Shown piece after piece: positions 35,626-46,600 of a DNA stretch of 64,000 nucleotides. The notes below the pieces were generated by a model. The model did not search any database. It saw nothing but the letters and a program-made list of their open reading frames with translations, and was not told the DNA's origin. Positions within the stretch are counted from its first letter, which is position 1, and the number at the start of each line of letters is the position of its first letter. Made by a program: the position numbers and the translations under genes. The stretch comes from Bacillota bacterium (GTDB lineage Bacteria > Armatimonadota > HRBIN16), in NCBI GenBank assembly GCA_023511455.1, contig JAIMBJ010000010.1, positions 1 through 64,000 of the forward strand, written 5' to 3'.

Positions 35626-36795
35626 CTACAAGGGGTTCACGGGTTCGCCGTTGCGGCGTACCTCAAAGTGCAGGTGCGGTCCCGTAGCCAGTCCGGTTGC
35701 CCCCACGTATCCGATAACCTGCCCCTGCTTTACCGTCGCACCCTCGCCCACCGCCAGCGCGGAACAGTGCGCGTACAGCGTCGCCACGCCCCCGCCATGG
35801 TCGATAATGACCGTGTTACCGTAGCCGCGCCGGTATCCCGCGAAGATGACCTCCCCGTCCGCTGCGGCTTTAATCGGGGTGCCGTAAGGCGCAGCGATGT
35901 CCACACCGTTGTGCATTCGGTTCACTTTCAAAATGGGGTGAAACCGCATCCCGAAGCCCGATACAATCGGCCCGTTGACCGGACGGATGAACCCCCCGCG
36001 GAACGGTCGGGCGAGGCGAGCCTGACCCCGCGGGGTCTGCTCCATCGCCCGCAACATCGCGGCAATCTGGCGCGACTCCTCTTCCCATTCATCCAGCGCC
36101 TGCTCCTTCAGCTGGCGGTCGCGGGCGATGTCCTGCAATATTTCCCGTTTGACCTCTGTCTGCTGGTATAAACGGTAGGTTTGCTGCGCCAGTTCCGCTT
36201 CCAGCTGGGCGATTTCCTGTGCCTGCTTGTCCAGCTGCGCCTTTGCCTGAGCGACTTCCTCCTTGTCTTGCCGGATGGCGAGCACCAGCCTCGAGTCCGC
36301 CCGCGCGATACGCCCCAGCACGTACGAGCGGCTGATGAGGTCATGTACGTCCCGCGAACCGAGCAAGACGCGCACCGTGCTGGCGTTACCCTGCTGGTAA
36401 GCCACGCGCACACGGCGGGCGAGCAGCTGCTGGCGTTGCTGCAGGCGCTGTTCGAGCTCTTTCAGGCGCGCGGCGGTTTTGCGCTGTAAAGACCTTACGG
36501 TGTTCAATCGGGCGCGCACCGTGTGCAATCGCTTGCGGGTGACGTCCAGCTCTTGCTCGGTAGCCAGCAGGTCGGCGGTGATAGCGCGTTCTCGCTTGCG
36601 AATCTGTCGGATTTCGGCACGGGCCTGTCGAATCTGCTTCTGCACCGTTGCCAGCTTCTTCTGCAGCTCGGTCTTGCTGGCGGCGGCTGGCTTGGAGGGT
36701 TGCGAAGACGAACGCTGCGGCGGTTTTGCCACCGCGAAAGATGCAATCACCAGAACAATTACCAGACTAACCAGCCATTCCCATCTTAACCCCAT
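35626..36795 (-). CDS. Coiled-coil M23 peptidase, EnvC-like murein hydrolase factor
   Basis: A 389-residue exported protein. A signal anchor (residues 7-25, ending ASFAVA) is followed by about 220 residues of coiled coil and a C-terminal LytM/M23 domain. The zinc motif is complete: His in HNGVD, the Asp four residues later, and HLHFE. EnvC proper has lost these residues and only activates amidases, so this protein may be a working endopeptidase. The gene is directly downstream of ftsE-ftsX, whose complex opens such coiled-coil hydrolases during division. The ATG at 36795 was chosen because the signal anchor starts there. Confidence 0.9.
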   Translation of the reverse strand: MGLRWEWLVSLVIVLVIASFAVAKPPQRSSSQPSKPAAASKTELQKKLATVQKQIRQARAEIRQIRKRERAITADLLATEQELDVTRKRLHTVRARLNTVRSLQRKTAARLKELEQRLQQRQQLLARRVRVAYQQGNASTVRVLLGSRDVHDLISRSYVLGRIARADSRLVLAIRQDKEEVAQAKAQLDKQAQEIAQLEAELAQQTYRLYQQTEVKREILQDIARDRQLKEQALDEWEEESRQIAAMLRAMEQTPRGQARLARPFRGGFIRPVNGPIVSGFGMRFHPILKVNRMHNGVDIAAPYGTPIKAAADGEVIFAGYRRGYGNTVIIDHGGGVATLYAHCSALAVGEGATVKQGQVIGYVGATGLATGPHLHFEVRRNGEPVNPL

Positions 36796-36814
36796 GACCC
36801 ACCCCCAACAGGAC

Positions 36815-37699
36815 TCACACTGCTTGCAGGTATTTTCGGACGGAGAGGGTGCTGACTGCACCCCCTATCGCCGCGCCCAGGACGGTCAGAGCTAGAAAGA
36901 CTACCCAGACGGGCATCGGTGAGCCGCCCAGACTGTCGATGAACACCAGTTTGCGCATCACAAAGTGAGATACCAGTCTGGACACTGCGAAAATCAGCCC
37001 ACAGGCAATCCACGCACCCAGCACGCCCTGCACAACCCCCTCCAGCACGAACGGCGTGCGGATGGTAGCCGATGTTGCGCCAATCAGCTGCATGATGCGT
37101 ATCTCCCGACGGCGGGCAAAGACCGTGAGGCGGATGGCGTTGTAGATGATGATGCTGGTGGCAATCAGCAGCAACACCGTACCGCCGATGCCTACCCATC
37201 GCACCACCGTTGCCACCGACAGGATGATATCCACCTCTTCCTTCGCGTCGCGCACCGCATCCACTTCGGGCAGGCTCTTGAGCCATGCGCTGACCGCCCC
37301 TGTCCGCGAAGGGTCTTTGACCTGAATGACGAAGCTGTCGGGCAATGGGTTATACGGCAGTGCGGCGGTAATCTCCTGCTGCAGTTCCTTTTGGAACTCG
37401 GGCCATGCCTGTTCTTTGGGTTTGAAAGTTACCTGTGCGATGTCGGGGTGCTTCTCAAACTGCTTTTGCAGCTCCTGCGCCCGCTGGCGCGAGACATTGT
37501 CCTTCAGGAACACGTCGATGGCGAACTTGGGAGGCAGGCTGCTGGCCAGCTTCTCCAGTCGCCACAGGATCAATCCGAAACCACCAAACACCGCCAGCGC
37601 GAGCGCAACCGTGCCGATGGCTGCCAGCGTCATCAAGCCGTTGCGCCGCAGGTTGACCAGAGCCTCTTCCACCAGAAACTCCACATGGCTAAGGTTCAT
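36815..37699 (-). CDS. ftsX: Cell division protein FtsX
   Basis: A 294-residue permease-like protein with four helices: one near residue 25-50, then a large extracytoplasmic domain, then three at about 170-195, 220-245 and 265-285. The FtsX signature around [14 protein letters not shown] is clear. It forms a mechanotransmission complex with FtsE, passing ATP hydrolysis in the cytoplasm to a murein hydrolase outside. The ATG at 37699 overlaps the ftsE end by 11 bases. The M23 peptidase gene follows 19 bases later. Confidence 0.94.
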   Translation of the reverse strand: MNLSHVEFLVEEALVNLRRNGLMTLAAIGTVALALAVFGGFGLILWRLEKLASSLPPKFAIDVFLKDNVSRQRAQELQKQFEKHPDIAQVTFKPKEQAWPEFQKELQQEITAALPYNPLPDSFVIQVKDPSRTGAVSAWLKSLPEVDAVRDAKEEVDIILSVATVVRWVGIGGTVLLLIATSIIIYNAIRLTVFARRREIRIMQLIGATSATIRTPFVLEGVVQGVLGAWIACGLIFAVSRLVSHFVMRKLVFIDSLGGSPMPVWVVFLALTVLGAAIGGAVSTLSVRKYLQAV

Positions 37700-38375
37700 G
37701 CGTGTACACCCCACACGGAACGTCGCTGACAATGGTACCTCTATCCAGCATCACCACGCGCTTGCGCATTCGGTCTATCACGTATTTATCATGGCTGGCG
37801 ACGAGCACCGTGGTACCGCGGATGTTGATGTGGCTGAGCAGCTGCATGATGTCCCACGAGGTATCGGGGTCCAGGTTACCTGTCGGCTCATCCGCCAGAA
37901 GCAGAGGCGGGTCGTTGGCGATGGCGCGCGCGATAGCAACCCGCTGTGCTTCGCCTCCCGACAGCTGGGCGGGGAAGCTGTCGCACCGGCGCAGAAGCCC
38001 CACGAGCTCGATGGCGTTGGCGGTGCGTTTGCGAATCTCCTTGCGTGGAAGCCCCAGTACTCGCAGGGCGAATGCCACATTCTCCCACACGGTTTTATTG
38101 GGCAGAAGCCCGAAATCCTGAAACACCACTCCCATCATCCGGCGGTAGTAGGGCACTTCGTGGGGAGGTATCTCGGCAACGTTGCGTCCAGCCACAATCA
38201 CCTTGCCGTGAGAGGGCAACACCTCGCGCGTGATGAGCTTGAGCAAGGTGGACTTGCCCGCCCCGGTGGCTCCCACCAGAAAGACAAACTCCCCCTTCTC
38301 CACGCGCAGGTTGATGTTTCGGAGCGCGTGCACGCCGTTGGGATATGTCACTGACGCTTCCTGTATCTCTATCAT
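37689..38375 (-). CDS. ftsE: Cell division ATP-binding protein FtsE
   Basis: A 228-residue ABC ATPase. Walker A is GATGAGKST, the Q-loop is in VVFQDFGLL, the signature is [17 protein letters not shown], and Walker B is [12 protein letters not shown]. The start [14 protein letters not shown] at 38375 is typical of FtsE; a longer frame to 38531 is not supported. It works with FtsX in the inner membrane at the division site. Gene order ftsE-ftsX-M23 peptidase is a complete cell-separation module. Confidence 0.95.
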   Translation of the reverse strand: MIEIQEASVTYPNGVHALRNINLRVEKGEFVFLVGATGAGKSTLLKLITREVLPSHGKVIVAGRNVAEIPPHEVPYYRRMMGVVFQDFGLLPNKTVWENVAFALRVLGLPRKEIRKRTANAIELVGLLRRCDSFPAQLSGGEAQRVAIARAIANDPPLLLADEPTGNLDPDTSWDIMQLLSHINIRGTTVLVASHDKYVIDRMRKRVVMLDRGTIVSDVPCGVYTHEP

Positions 38376-38491
38376 GATGCCACCACTGCTACGGTATGGT
38401 TCGCAATCAGGGTGGCAAAAACCTTTTGGCAGGAACCACTGCAGCGCACGGCGAAAGCGTATGCAGAAGTTCGTGGAAAAGGGTGAGTAGT

Positions 38492-40969
38492 GTGTCCAGA
38501 GTGTTCGTTTTCGCGCTGACGCTGGTTGCACTTACTCTGGTAGTGCAGGCGCAGGGGCTGATAGTGGGGCAGGGCGTTTTCGTAGACCGCGATGGGGCAA
38601 CCCATCGCTGGCAGGTGACGCCTGCGCACAGCCTCCAGTGGGATGGGGAAATCTACATGCCAGCAGGAGTGTGGTTTACCCCGCAGTCCCTGCGAGCGGA
38701 CTCTACTGAGGCGGACTTCCAGCGCGACGAGCAACTGCTGGATGCACTGGCGCGGGCAGGCATCAGCGATGTCTGTATCGTGCCTCGCGACGCGGCGCCG
38801 ACCATTCCTGCCGAACGCTGGCAGAGGCTGGTGGATGCGCTGGAGTCGCGGAACATGCGCTATGGTCTTTCCCTCGGGGAGGCGGGATTGCCTGTCGCGC
38901 AGGGGTATGTGGTGGCTCCGGCATCCAACCGTATCGCAAACATCACGCAGGGTGGGGTTGTCGTTTTCCGCGCGCCATACGCTGACCATGCGCAGGTATT
39001 TGTGGTCGACACCCATGACGGCAGTATCCTCAGCCATACGCGCGTGGCTGTGGAGCAGGGGGTGGGGCGTCTGCCCCTTCAGCTGCAGGAAGGCGTCATG
39101 GCGATCATGGTTGCCTATCCCCATCGCCCTCTGGCGGACAACGGCGGCTTCGTCCCCGACGTATGGGATAGCTACGATGCCTGGCGCGACGGAGTGCTGC
39201 AGACTCTGGGCAAACTGCGATTTGGCAAGGGACTTCGGTTTTTCGCGGACCCGCTGGGACGGTGGACACCCCCTTTAGAAGATGACGGTATCGTGCCGTC
39301 GTCGCCGGGGTTTCGGTTGGGCTTTGAAGCCTTTCTGGTGCGCAAGTATCAGACTCTGGAGAACCTGATGAGCGCGTGGGCGCTCTCGGAGCGCAACCTG
39401 GAGTCGTTTGCCGAAGCCGCACGTCAAATCCCCCTCTGGCGCGGGCAAAAGGGTATTCCCCAGCTGTACGACCTGCCGACGGGCAACCTGCGTCGGGTGG
39501 AGGCGACCCGCTGTGCCTACTGGAGAGACGTAAACCAGTATCGGCGGGAAGCGTTGCAGGAAGCGGCTGACCGCCTGGCGGCGGTGCTTCGTCGCCACCT
39601 GGCAGATGTGCCCGTCCTGCTGAGCTGGCAGAGGTTCCACCCGATGTATGTGTTCGCGCAGAACCAGCCGGGCGTAGAGGGGTTGCTGGTGGTTACTGCG
39701 GAGCGCGGTTTCAACCTCGCCGTCAAGGGTATGGCTCCGGCAATGGGACAGGCGACAGAGAGCGTACGCCCCACATGGCTGCTGGCTGCGCTGGCACACG
39801 ATGTGAAGCGAGACTACGCAGATAGCCAAACCCTGCACAGCGAGGCGGAGGCTCTGGCTCAAGCGGGCAGCCGGGGCTGGTTCTTCCGGGTGGCTGAGGC
39901 GTTGACAGATAACGCTCCGCTGCAGTGGTTGCGCTCTTTCCAGCAAACGGTGCTGGTACGACCGGAATGGCAGTTGCCTCCCAAGGTGCTTTTCTTCCCT
40001 CAGACTGCATCGGGTATCTGCGAGGTCAAAAAACTGCCCGGAGACGTGTGGTGGCTCCCGTCGGTGCGTGAGGGAGCCATGGTGAACGTGGGGCGGAACT
40101 ACCGGGCTTACCATATCCGTACGCTCACCGGAGAGCAGTACGTCATGTGGTCGGTGGACAAAGACCGCCCGGTCAATTTCCGCCTGATTGAGCCGCGTGT
40201 GTTCACAGCGCACCTGCCTGATGGCACGCCCGTCAAAATCAGTGGGAAAGGGCGCAATTTCTCGTTGAATCTCCCAACGGTGCCGGTGGTGTTTACCGGT
40301 AGCGGAACGCTGTTCCCGGTGGAAGCTGCCGAGGACGCAGTCAATGAGCTGGCAAGGCTGATCAAAATCGGGGAGTCGCGTCGGGTAGATGTAGGGACAG
40401 GTCGGTTCCGCTGGCAGCAGGCGCGCGATAACCTCCGGGCTGGTCAGGTGTATACTGCCTATCTGCTCGCCAGTGAGGCACTGGATGAGCTGGTTCAGCG
40501 GTTATCGCAGTACCTCTGGATGGAAGCGGAAACGGCGGACGAAAGCAACTTCGATGAGATTGTAGACCTGCCCTGGGCAAGTGGTGGTAAGGTGGTACGA
40601 CTGCAAAACATCAACGACCCACCCGCGCGAGGTTATTTCCTGCGCTATCGGTTCGCCGTGAGAGAGGAAGGGAACTATGCCCTGTGGGTAGCGTGCCGCA
40701 CGGAAGGCGGTTCGCCGCTGCTATGGAGCGTCGACGATAACGCCCCACAGCCACCGGAAAGCACCGTCTCCGTCGGTGGTTACGGCGAGGGCTTCGGATG
40801 GATACGCATGGGCACCGTGAGGTTGTCCCCGGGGTTTCATGTTCTGGAACTGCGAGTGGTGCAGCGTGCCGGAGAGGGTATTAAACCCTATGTGCAGTGG
40901 TGCGATGTGGTGTTGCTCACCGCCGAGAATATCATCCCACAGGGTACCGTCAAGCCTCCCGTCAGGTAG
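38492..40969 (+). CDS. Large secreted protein, glycoside-hydrolase-like
   Basis: An 825-residue exported protein with a signal peptide (about residues 1-18, ending VVQAQ). The N-terminal half looks like a TIM-barrel enzyme of the beta-galactosidase type: a WVTPQSLR-like opening, then DALARAGISDVCIVPRD and a DSYDAWRDGV segment, all in pieces. The last 150 residues (from WMEAETADESNF) look like a beta-sandwich carbohydrate-binding module. I do not recognise a specific family, and catalytic acids cannot be assigned. GTG 38492 is likely, with AAGGG eight bases upstream. It is divergent from ftsE and six bases before the DUF624 gene. Confidence 0.65.
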   Translation: MSRVFVFALTLVALTLVVQAQGLIVGQGVFVDRDGATHRWQVTPAHSLQWDGEIYMPAGVWFTPQSLRADSTEADFQRDEQLLDALARAGISDVCIVPRDAAPTIPAERWQRLVDALESRNMRYGLSLGEAGLPVAQGYVVAPASNRIANITQGGVVVFRAPYADHAQVFVVDTHDGSILSHTRVAVEQGVGRLPLQLQEGVMAIMVAYPHRPLADNGGFVPDVWDSYDAWRDGVLQTLGKLRFGKGLRFFADPLGRWTPPLEDDGIVPSSPGFRLGFEAFLVRKYQTLENLMSAWALSERNLESFAEAARQIPLWRGQKGIPQLYDLPTGNLRRVEATRCAYWRDVNQYRREALQEAADRLAAVLRRHLADVPVLLSWQRFHPMYVFAQNQPGVEGLLVVTAERGFNLAVKGMAPAMGQATESVRPTWLLAALAHDVKRDYADSQTLHSEAEALAQAGSRGWFFRVAEALTDNAPLQWLRSFQQTVLVRPEWQLPPKVLFFPQTASGICEVKKLPGDVWWLPSVREGAMVNVGRNYRAYHIRTLTGEQYVMWSVDKDRPVNFRLIEPRVFTAHLPDGTPVKISGKGRNFSLNLPTVPVVFTGSGTLFPVEAAEDAVNELARLIKIGESRRVDVGTGRFRWQQARDNLRAGQVYTAYLLASEALDELVQRLSQYLWMEAETADESNFDEIVDLPWASGGKVVRLQNINDPPARGYFLRYRFAVREEGNYALWVACRTEGGSPLLWSVDDNAPQPPESTVSVGGYGEGFGWIRMGTVRLSPGFHVLELRVVQRAGEGIKPYVQWCDVVLLTAENIIPQGTVKPPVR

Positions 40970-40975
40970 AAGCTC

Positions 40976-41764
40976 ATGGAAAAGCCGTCTTCTCCCACCA
41001 TCACCTTTTTCCGGGCGTTGCGCAGCGCAACAGGCGACGCCTACGACCGCCTCGGGTTGACCCTGGCAAGTAGCCTGCTGTGGCTGATCGCACTGTTGGT
41101 GGCGTCGGTCGCCATTAACTTTGCCGCTGTTACAAAACAGGTGATAGTGGTTCTGGCGGTGTTTTTCGCAGGCTCGGTGCTGCTGGGCGAGGTGTGGATG
41201 GGGTGTGTGTATCTAGCGTATCGCGTGGCGACGCGTGATGACCCGTCTCTGCTGTGCTTTGTCGAAGCATGGCGCGCATTGGGTTGGAAAACGCTGTGGA
41301 TGGCGGTCATCCAGACCTTTGTCACGCTGGTCATCACGGCAAACGTCGCGCTCTATCTGCAGAGCAATCTGCTGTTCATGCGTGTGTTCGGGGTGGTTAT
41401 CCTGTACATTTTGCTCCTGTGGATAACCGCCATGCTGTATCAGTATCCGTTGCTGGTGGAGCATGTCTTCGGGGCGTATGCCGCAGAGCAGACCAAAACG
41501 AGCTGGCTGAGGAGGGTGCTTCGACGTTCCCTTCTTTTAACCATAGGCAACCTGCCATTCAGTGCGGGGATGTTCGCGATGATAGCGGCATGGGCAATCT
41601 TCTGCGTGCTCAGCGTCATAGGGGTAGCGCTGATGTTCGCCGGCTTTGCAGCACTGGCGACGGTATACTGGACCCGCGCTTTGCTCATTAACTACGGCGT
41701 TATTGTGCTGCCGCCAGAGCCGGAGGTTATTCCCGATGAACAGTTTCGCCTGCCGGATGAGTAA
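40976..41764 (+). CDS. DUF624-like (YesL-type) membrane protein
   Basis: A 262-residue protein with about six transmembrane helices. The opening TFFRALRSATGDAYDRLGLT followed by helices resembles DUF624/YesL, a family found near carbohydrate-use operons. No catalytic motif is present. It begins six bases after the secreted glycosidase-like gene, so they are in one operon and may act together, but its function is unknown. Confidence 0.7.
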   Translation: MEKPSSPTITFFRALRSATGDAYDRLGLTLASSLLWLIALLVASVAINFAAVTKQVIVVLAVFFAGSVLLGEVWMGCVYLAYRVATRDDPSLLCFVEAWRALGWKTLWMAVIQTFVTLVITANVALYLQSNLLFMRVFGVVILYILLLWITAMLYQYPLLVEHVFGAYAAEQTKTSWLRRVLRRSLLLTIGNLPFSAGMFAMIAAWAIFCVLSVIGVALMFAGFAALATVYWTRALLINYGVIVLPPEPEVIPDEQFRLPDE

Positions 41765-41846
41765 ATGAGGCTTGCGGTTGTCTGCTCCGAGATAACCAGA
41801 TAACAACAACGCACTGCCAGATTACATTGTAAAAGGAGGGTGAGTC

Positions 41847-42791
41847 ATGTTCGAGGTAACCTGCCTAGGCATTCTGGTTGCCGATGTGGTTGGCAAGCCA
41901 ATAGACACCTATCCCGAACGCGGTCGGCTCCAGCTGGTCGAGCGCATGGAGCTGCACAGCGGTGGCTGCGCTGCGAACACGGGCGTGTCGTTGGCGAAAA
42001 TCGGTGTCCGCACCGCCGTCATCGGCAAGGTGGGCAACGACGGCTTTGGCGACTTTCTGGTGCAGGTGCTGCAAAAGCACGGCATCGACACGCGCGGCGT
42101 CAAGCGCGACGAAAAGGAAGCCACCAGCGCGACGATGGTGATGGTGCACAGCGATGGCGAACGCTCGTTCCTGCACTATATCGGTGCAAACGCCGCGTTG
42201 CGATTGGAAGACGTGGACATGGACATCGTGCGGCAAAGCAAGGTGCTTCATGTGGCAGGCGCGCTGGTCATGCCCGGCATCGACGGCGAGCCAACGGCAG
42301 AACTGCTGCGCCGTGCGAAAGAGATGGGTATTATCACCAGCTTCGACACGGTGTGGAACACCAGCAGCGGGTGGATGAACACCGTCAAGCCCTGCCTGCC
42401 CTACGTGGACTACATGATACCCAGCATCGAAGAGGCGAAGATGCTCACCGGCAAGGAAGACCCCGAGGACATCGCGCAAGTGTTTCTAGAACACGGTGTG
42501 AAGGTGGTCGGGTTGAAGATGGGTGAGCGTGGATGTTACATCCGCACCGCGGACGTCAGGCTGTCTATCCCGCGCTATCAGGTGCAGGCGGTGGACGCGC
42601 TGGGAGCAGGTGATGCCTTTGCCGCTGGCTTTTTGACCGGCGTGGTGAAGGGCTGGGATTTGGAGCAGACCGGTCGCTTCGCCAACGCAGTGGGCGCGCT
42701 GTGTGTGACCGCGCTTGGTGCCACTACAGGCGTGCGCTCACTGGAAGAGACGATGGACTTCATGCAAAGGACGCCGATGGCGTCGGGATGA
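41847..42791 (+). CDS. PfkB-family carbohydrate kinase
   Basis: A 314-residue ribokinase-like sugar kinase. The first PfkB signature (GGCAANTGVSLAKIG) is near residue 34, and the second, DALGAGDAFAAGF, contains the catalytic Asp near residue 250. AAAAGGAGGGTGA precedes the ATG by a good distance. The substrate is not predictable; candidates are ribose, fructose or nucleosides. The protease gene that follows starts one base after the stop. Confidence 0.9.
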   Translation: MFEVTCLGILVADVVGKPIDTYPERGRLQLVERMELHSGGCAANTGVSLAKIGVRTAVIGKVGNDGFGDFLVQVLQKHGIDTRGVKRDEKEATSATMVMVHSDGERSFLHYIGANAALRLEDVDMDIVRQSKVLHVAGALVMPGIDGEPTAELLRRAKEMGIITSFDTVWNTSSGWMNTVKPCLPYVDYMIPSIEEAKMLTGKEDPEDIAQVFLEHGVKVVGLKMGERGCYIRTADVRLSIPRYQVQAVDALGAGDAFAAGFLTGVVKGWDLEQTGRFANAVGALCVTALGATTGVRSLEETMDFMQRTPMASG

Positions 42792-42792
42792 G

Positions 42793-43644
42793 ATGGAAGG
42801 AGCCAGCCCTTTTCTGGAAATAGCCCGCCAGGGCAGGAACGAGTGGTGGCGGTATGTGGCGGGCGTTGTGTTTATTTTTGTCTGCTGGATGGGCGGACAG
42901 GTGATTACCGCCGTGCCTCTGGTGTCGCGCGAGCCTGACCCCGCCCGCGCGGACCTGCTGCTGCTTGCGCTGTTGCTGCTCAGCTTCGCGCCCGGGCTGG
43001 CAGCAGTCGCATTGGCGGTGCGGTTGCTGCATGGCAGGCCCTTCCGCACGCTCGTGACCCCTTACGCGCAGGTATCGTGGAAACGATTGGCAACGGGCTT
43101 CGTTGGGTGGTTTGTGCTTGCGGCAGTAGCAGGGCTGGTAGAAGCCTTGCTGCATCCGGGCAGGTATCAGCCAAACCCCGAACCGCTGACGGTTTTGCCG
43201 TTCTTGGTGGTGGCTGCGCTGTTGATACCGGTTCAGGCGGGCACGGAGGAGCTTATCTATCGGGGCTACCTGCTGCAGGCAACGGGTTTCCTCTTGCGGC
43301 ATCCCGTTTTGCTGTCCATCTTGAACGGTTTGCTCTTCGCCCTACCCCACGCGGCGAATCCAGAGACCACTGCAGGCTTCGTCAAGGTGATGCTTCTGTA
43401 TTTCCTCGCCGGATTCTTCTGGGCGTTCATCACCCTGCGCTCTGGCACCCTGGAGCTGGCACTGGGGGCGCACACGGCGAATAACTTCTTTACCGCAGTG
43501 GTGGCAAACTTTCGGGAAACCGCTATCCCCAGCCGCTCTTTCTTCACGATTACGGAGATAGACGCGAACTATCAGCTGGTGAGCCTGATTGTCGGCATGG
43601 TGGTTTTCTATCTGGTTTTGGTGCGTCGGTCTGGTGACCAGTGA
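42793..43644 (+). CDS. CPBP-family intramembrane metalloprotease
   Basis: A 283-residue membrane protein with seven or eight helices. The Abi/CPBP motifs are GTEELIYRGYLLQ (glutamates and arginine of EExxxR), a His in FALPHA, and a His in LGAHTANN. Relatives cleave membrane-bound substrates or process prenylated peptides. The ATG at 42793 is one base after the pfkB stop codon. Its last 37 bases overlap the end of the convergent gene on the other strand. Confidence 0.88.
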   Translation: MEGASPFLEIARQGRNEWWRYVAGVVFIFVCWMGGQVITAVPLVSREPDPARADLLLLALLLLSFAPGLAAVALAVRLLHGRPFRTLVTPYAQVSWKRLATGFVGWFVLAAVAGLVEALLHPGRYQPNPEPLTVLPFLVVAALLIPVQAGTEELIYRGYLLQATGFLLRHPVLLSILNGLLFALPHAANPETTAGFVKVMLLYFLAGFFWAFITLRSGTLELALGAHTANNFFTAVVANFRETAIPSRSFFTITEIDANYQLVSLIVGMVVFYLVLVRRSGDQ

Positions 43645-46600
43645 ATCTGGCTCACTGTGCGCATCTCTTCGATCCACACCCACCACGCTGGCTCGCCGTC
43701 CGCATGCCCGGACGCCTGTAGTCGCGTTTTTGCTGCGGCGGGCAGGGTATTCGTCCGCAGCCATCGTCTGGCATCCTCCTCGCTGGTGAAGGGACCCAAC
43801 CGCACCGACAGGAGGGGTATGGGTTTGTCGCAGGACAGCGTGAATGTTCCCTCTTTTCGCCATGAATAGCGCAGGCGAGCGACCTGTAACCCTTTTTCCG
43901 CCGGAATCAGCACCGGGAAGTTGTCTACCTCGATACCGCTCAGCGGAGAAGGGGCACGGGGCAGGATGCGCACATGCCGGGGGTTGGTATCGTCTATCCC
44001 GGCGCAGGCTTCCAGAGCGTGCATGGCGGGTCCCTGATTGGCGCCGTTGCTCAGGTCGCCGATGCGGTACCACATCCCGTTCGGCAGGATGCATGTGCCT
44101 TCGGGGATAATCCACAGCCACTTTCGCCATTCAATACCTCGCGGGGGGTCGGCGTAATCCATGTTTTTGTCATAGGTGTATTTGGCGAGGTTCCAGAGCA
44201 GTTTACCCGCGTCGTCCATCTCGTCCAGCATGAGGGCGGCATGGCTGAGCCAGCCCTGCCCGTAGCCCATTGCCAGCACGGGCGCGTGCCCATACCGCTG
44301 ACTCAACTGCCTGCGCAACGTGTTGCGGGTGATGGAGGTCATCATGCTGTTCCAGCGCGCGGGGTCGTAGCCGTCCAGATAGATAGAGAACCATGCCTGC
44401 ACGAGAGAGTCCTGCAGGCTCGGCAACACCGAGTAGGGGCTGACTCGCCAGCAGAAGTTGTTATGGTCACCCACTTTCAACAGGCGCACCATGCCAACCT
44501 GCAGGCGGTCAGCGTATGCGCGCCAGCGGGATGCCAGTTCCCTTTCGCCCAACGCGTCAGCGATTTGCGCGGAGCAACGCAGTGCCACCATGCAGGTGTA
44601 AGTGGCGTAGGGTTCGTACATATCGGCGTTCGCGTAGTTGCGCCGAATCTTCTCAGGGTCGGTTTCCCTGCTCATTCCGGGCGGACATAACGGCAGATGG
44701 GGTCCCCCTCCCCAGCCTGTAACTTCCCCTTCACTGAATATCACGTCGCGCCCGGTGTAGTCCATGAACCAGCACACAAACTCGGCGGCGTCGCGTGTGG
44801 AGTCCCAGCGGCTTTTGCCGTAAACGTGTGGGCGTGGAGCGGTTAACCATTCCTCTGTGGGTGCGCCCAGCATCCGCCATGCCACCCACCTGCCCACCAT
44901 CGTTGCGGCATGCCCCTCCATTTCCTCATTGCCGTCAATCTCGTTGATTGCCCACGGCAGGGAATAGGGACCGTTCATCACAAACGCCCAGTGCGGCGGT
45001 GCATCTTTCGGGTAGCGTGAAATGTCCAGAGGTTCGTTGGGAGGACCCTGCGCCGGGTCGCGGTTGGCGCGGTAGAAGTAGAGCCATCGATCGCAGAAGT
45101 CCACGTAGTTGGTGCGGCGGGCATCATCGTAAGCGCACCGCAACACAAGGGTTGCGTAGTGGTCCGAACTGCGTCCGTATGCCCCCTCGGCGTATACCCC
45201 GATGGGCGCCCAGGTACCGATACCGCTGTAGCCGCCGTACCAGGGGCAGTCCTTGCCCGTTTCACGGAAAAAGCCCGTGCTGCTCTCGAACTTTTCCATC
45301 ATCTGCAGGATGTTGGCAGTCCAGATGTTGGTGAGCATATCCGCCTCGCGCCCGCCCAGAAAGCGGATACGGGCTACATCCGCGTCTTTGGGAAAAGGCA
45401 GTAGCGGCACTCGGCGCGGGAGGTCTTCTGTCGAGGTATACAGGGCACGTGCCAGTGCGTCCAAATCGGCAATCCAGTTCGGCACGCGGTAAGAGGCGAA
45501 AGCAGGTTTGAGGTCATCGGCATCCGCGCGCCACCGACCGAAGGGCTTCAGGTTTGCCTCTGGCTGGGCAGATGCCAGCGTGATGGCGGAAATGAGGGGG
45601 CGTCCGCGCGTATCGGGATTGTCTATCACCGTGATGGCTTCTATCCGTTTGGGGCGAGGGCGAATGGCAAGGTAGTAGTGGGCGTGCCGGCGGTCGTTGG
45701 TAGCGGCTTCCTCGCTTTCGCGCAGACGCAGGGCGCGCCGCAGGATGCGCATGTATTCCGGGCGCGAGGCGAAAGGCTCGCGGATGGGCACGCTTACCGA
45801 GTGGGTGGGACCGTGTGCCCACTGCGCCACGAACCACGCAGTCGCCCCGATGACAAGTGGCACCCTGTCGCTTGTGCCGTCTTCGTAGTGGATAAGCAGT
45901 TCGCCAATGGACGTGCCGACATATACTAGGTCGTCGCGTTTGTCGCGCAGTTCGGGGTGTTCGCCCCAGTGCGCCAATCCGTAATCCCAGCCTTCATTCA
46001 TCATACCCAGCAGATACAGCGTTTCAGCCTGAGCATGTATCGGGATGGTTTCGCGGTGACCTTCCACCTGCCGACGGGATGTTCCACGCCGTTCGGGAAC
46101 CGCTGCCAGAAACGGTATCGACCTGCACAGCACCATCTCTGCCCCCTCGTCGATGGGCACAGCGTAGAGGTCGTTGCGTTCCACAGGTTTGGCGATGGGA
46201 GGGTCTTCCTGTCGGTAATCAGCGAAGGCAATCCACGCGAAGCCACCGGGGCGAATGACAGGGTTACCGTCGATGACCTCCAGATACACCTGCCTTCCGA
46301 TAAGGTCTGCGGTAACCCATTTCACCGGCGTCAGGGTATTACTGCCGGGCGTATGCGCTCGGCGGAGGATGGCGCCGTCGGGGTGCGAGCGCAAAAGCAC
46401 CCAGGTGCGGTCGCCATCGTTCTGGGCGTTCCGGGTGCCGTCCCACCCTGCAATGAGGAAACGCTGTATGGGCGTGCGGATGGTGAACACAGGGGAGCGC
46501 AACGTGCCGGTGTTGCTTTCGCCAGCTTCCAGCGAGTTCACCACGTAGCCGGGTTGTACACCCTGCGGCGAGAAGAAGGGGGGATTCAGGCTGATTCGCC

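Noticed and set aside
42715-42792. Longer form of the CPBP protease starting inside pfkB
   Set aside because: The extra residues come from the pfkB coding region in another frame; the ATG right after the pfkB stop is the natural start.
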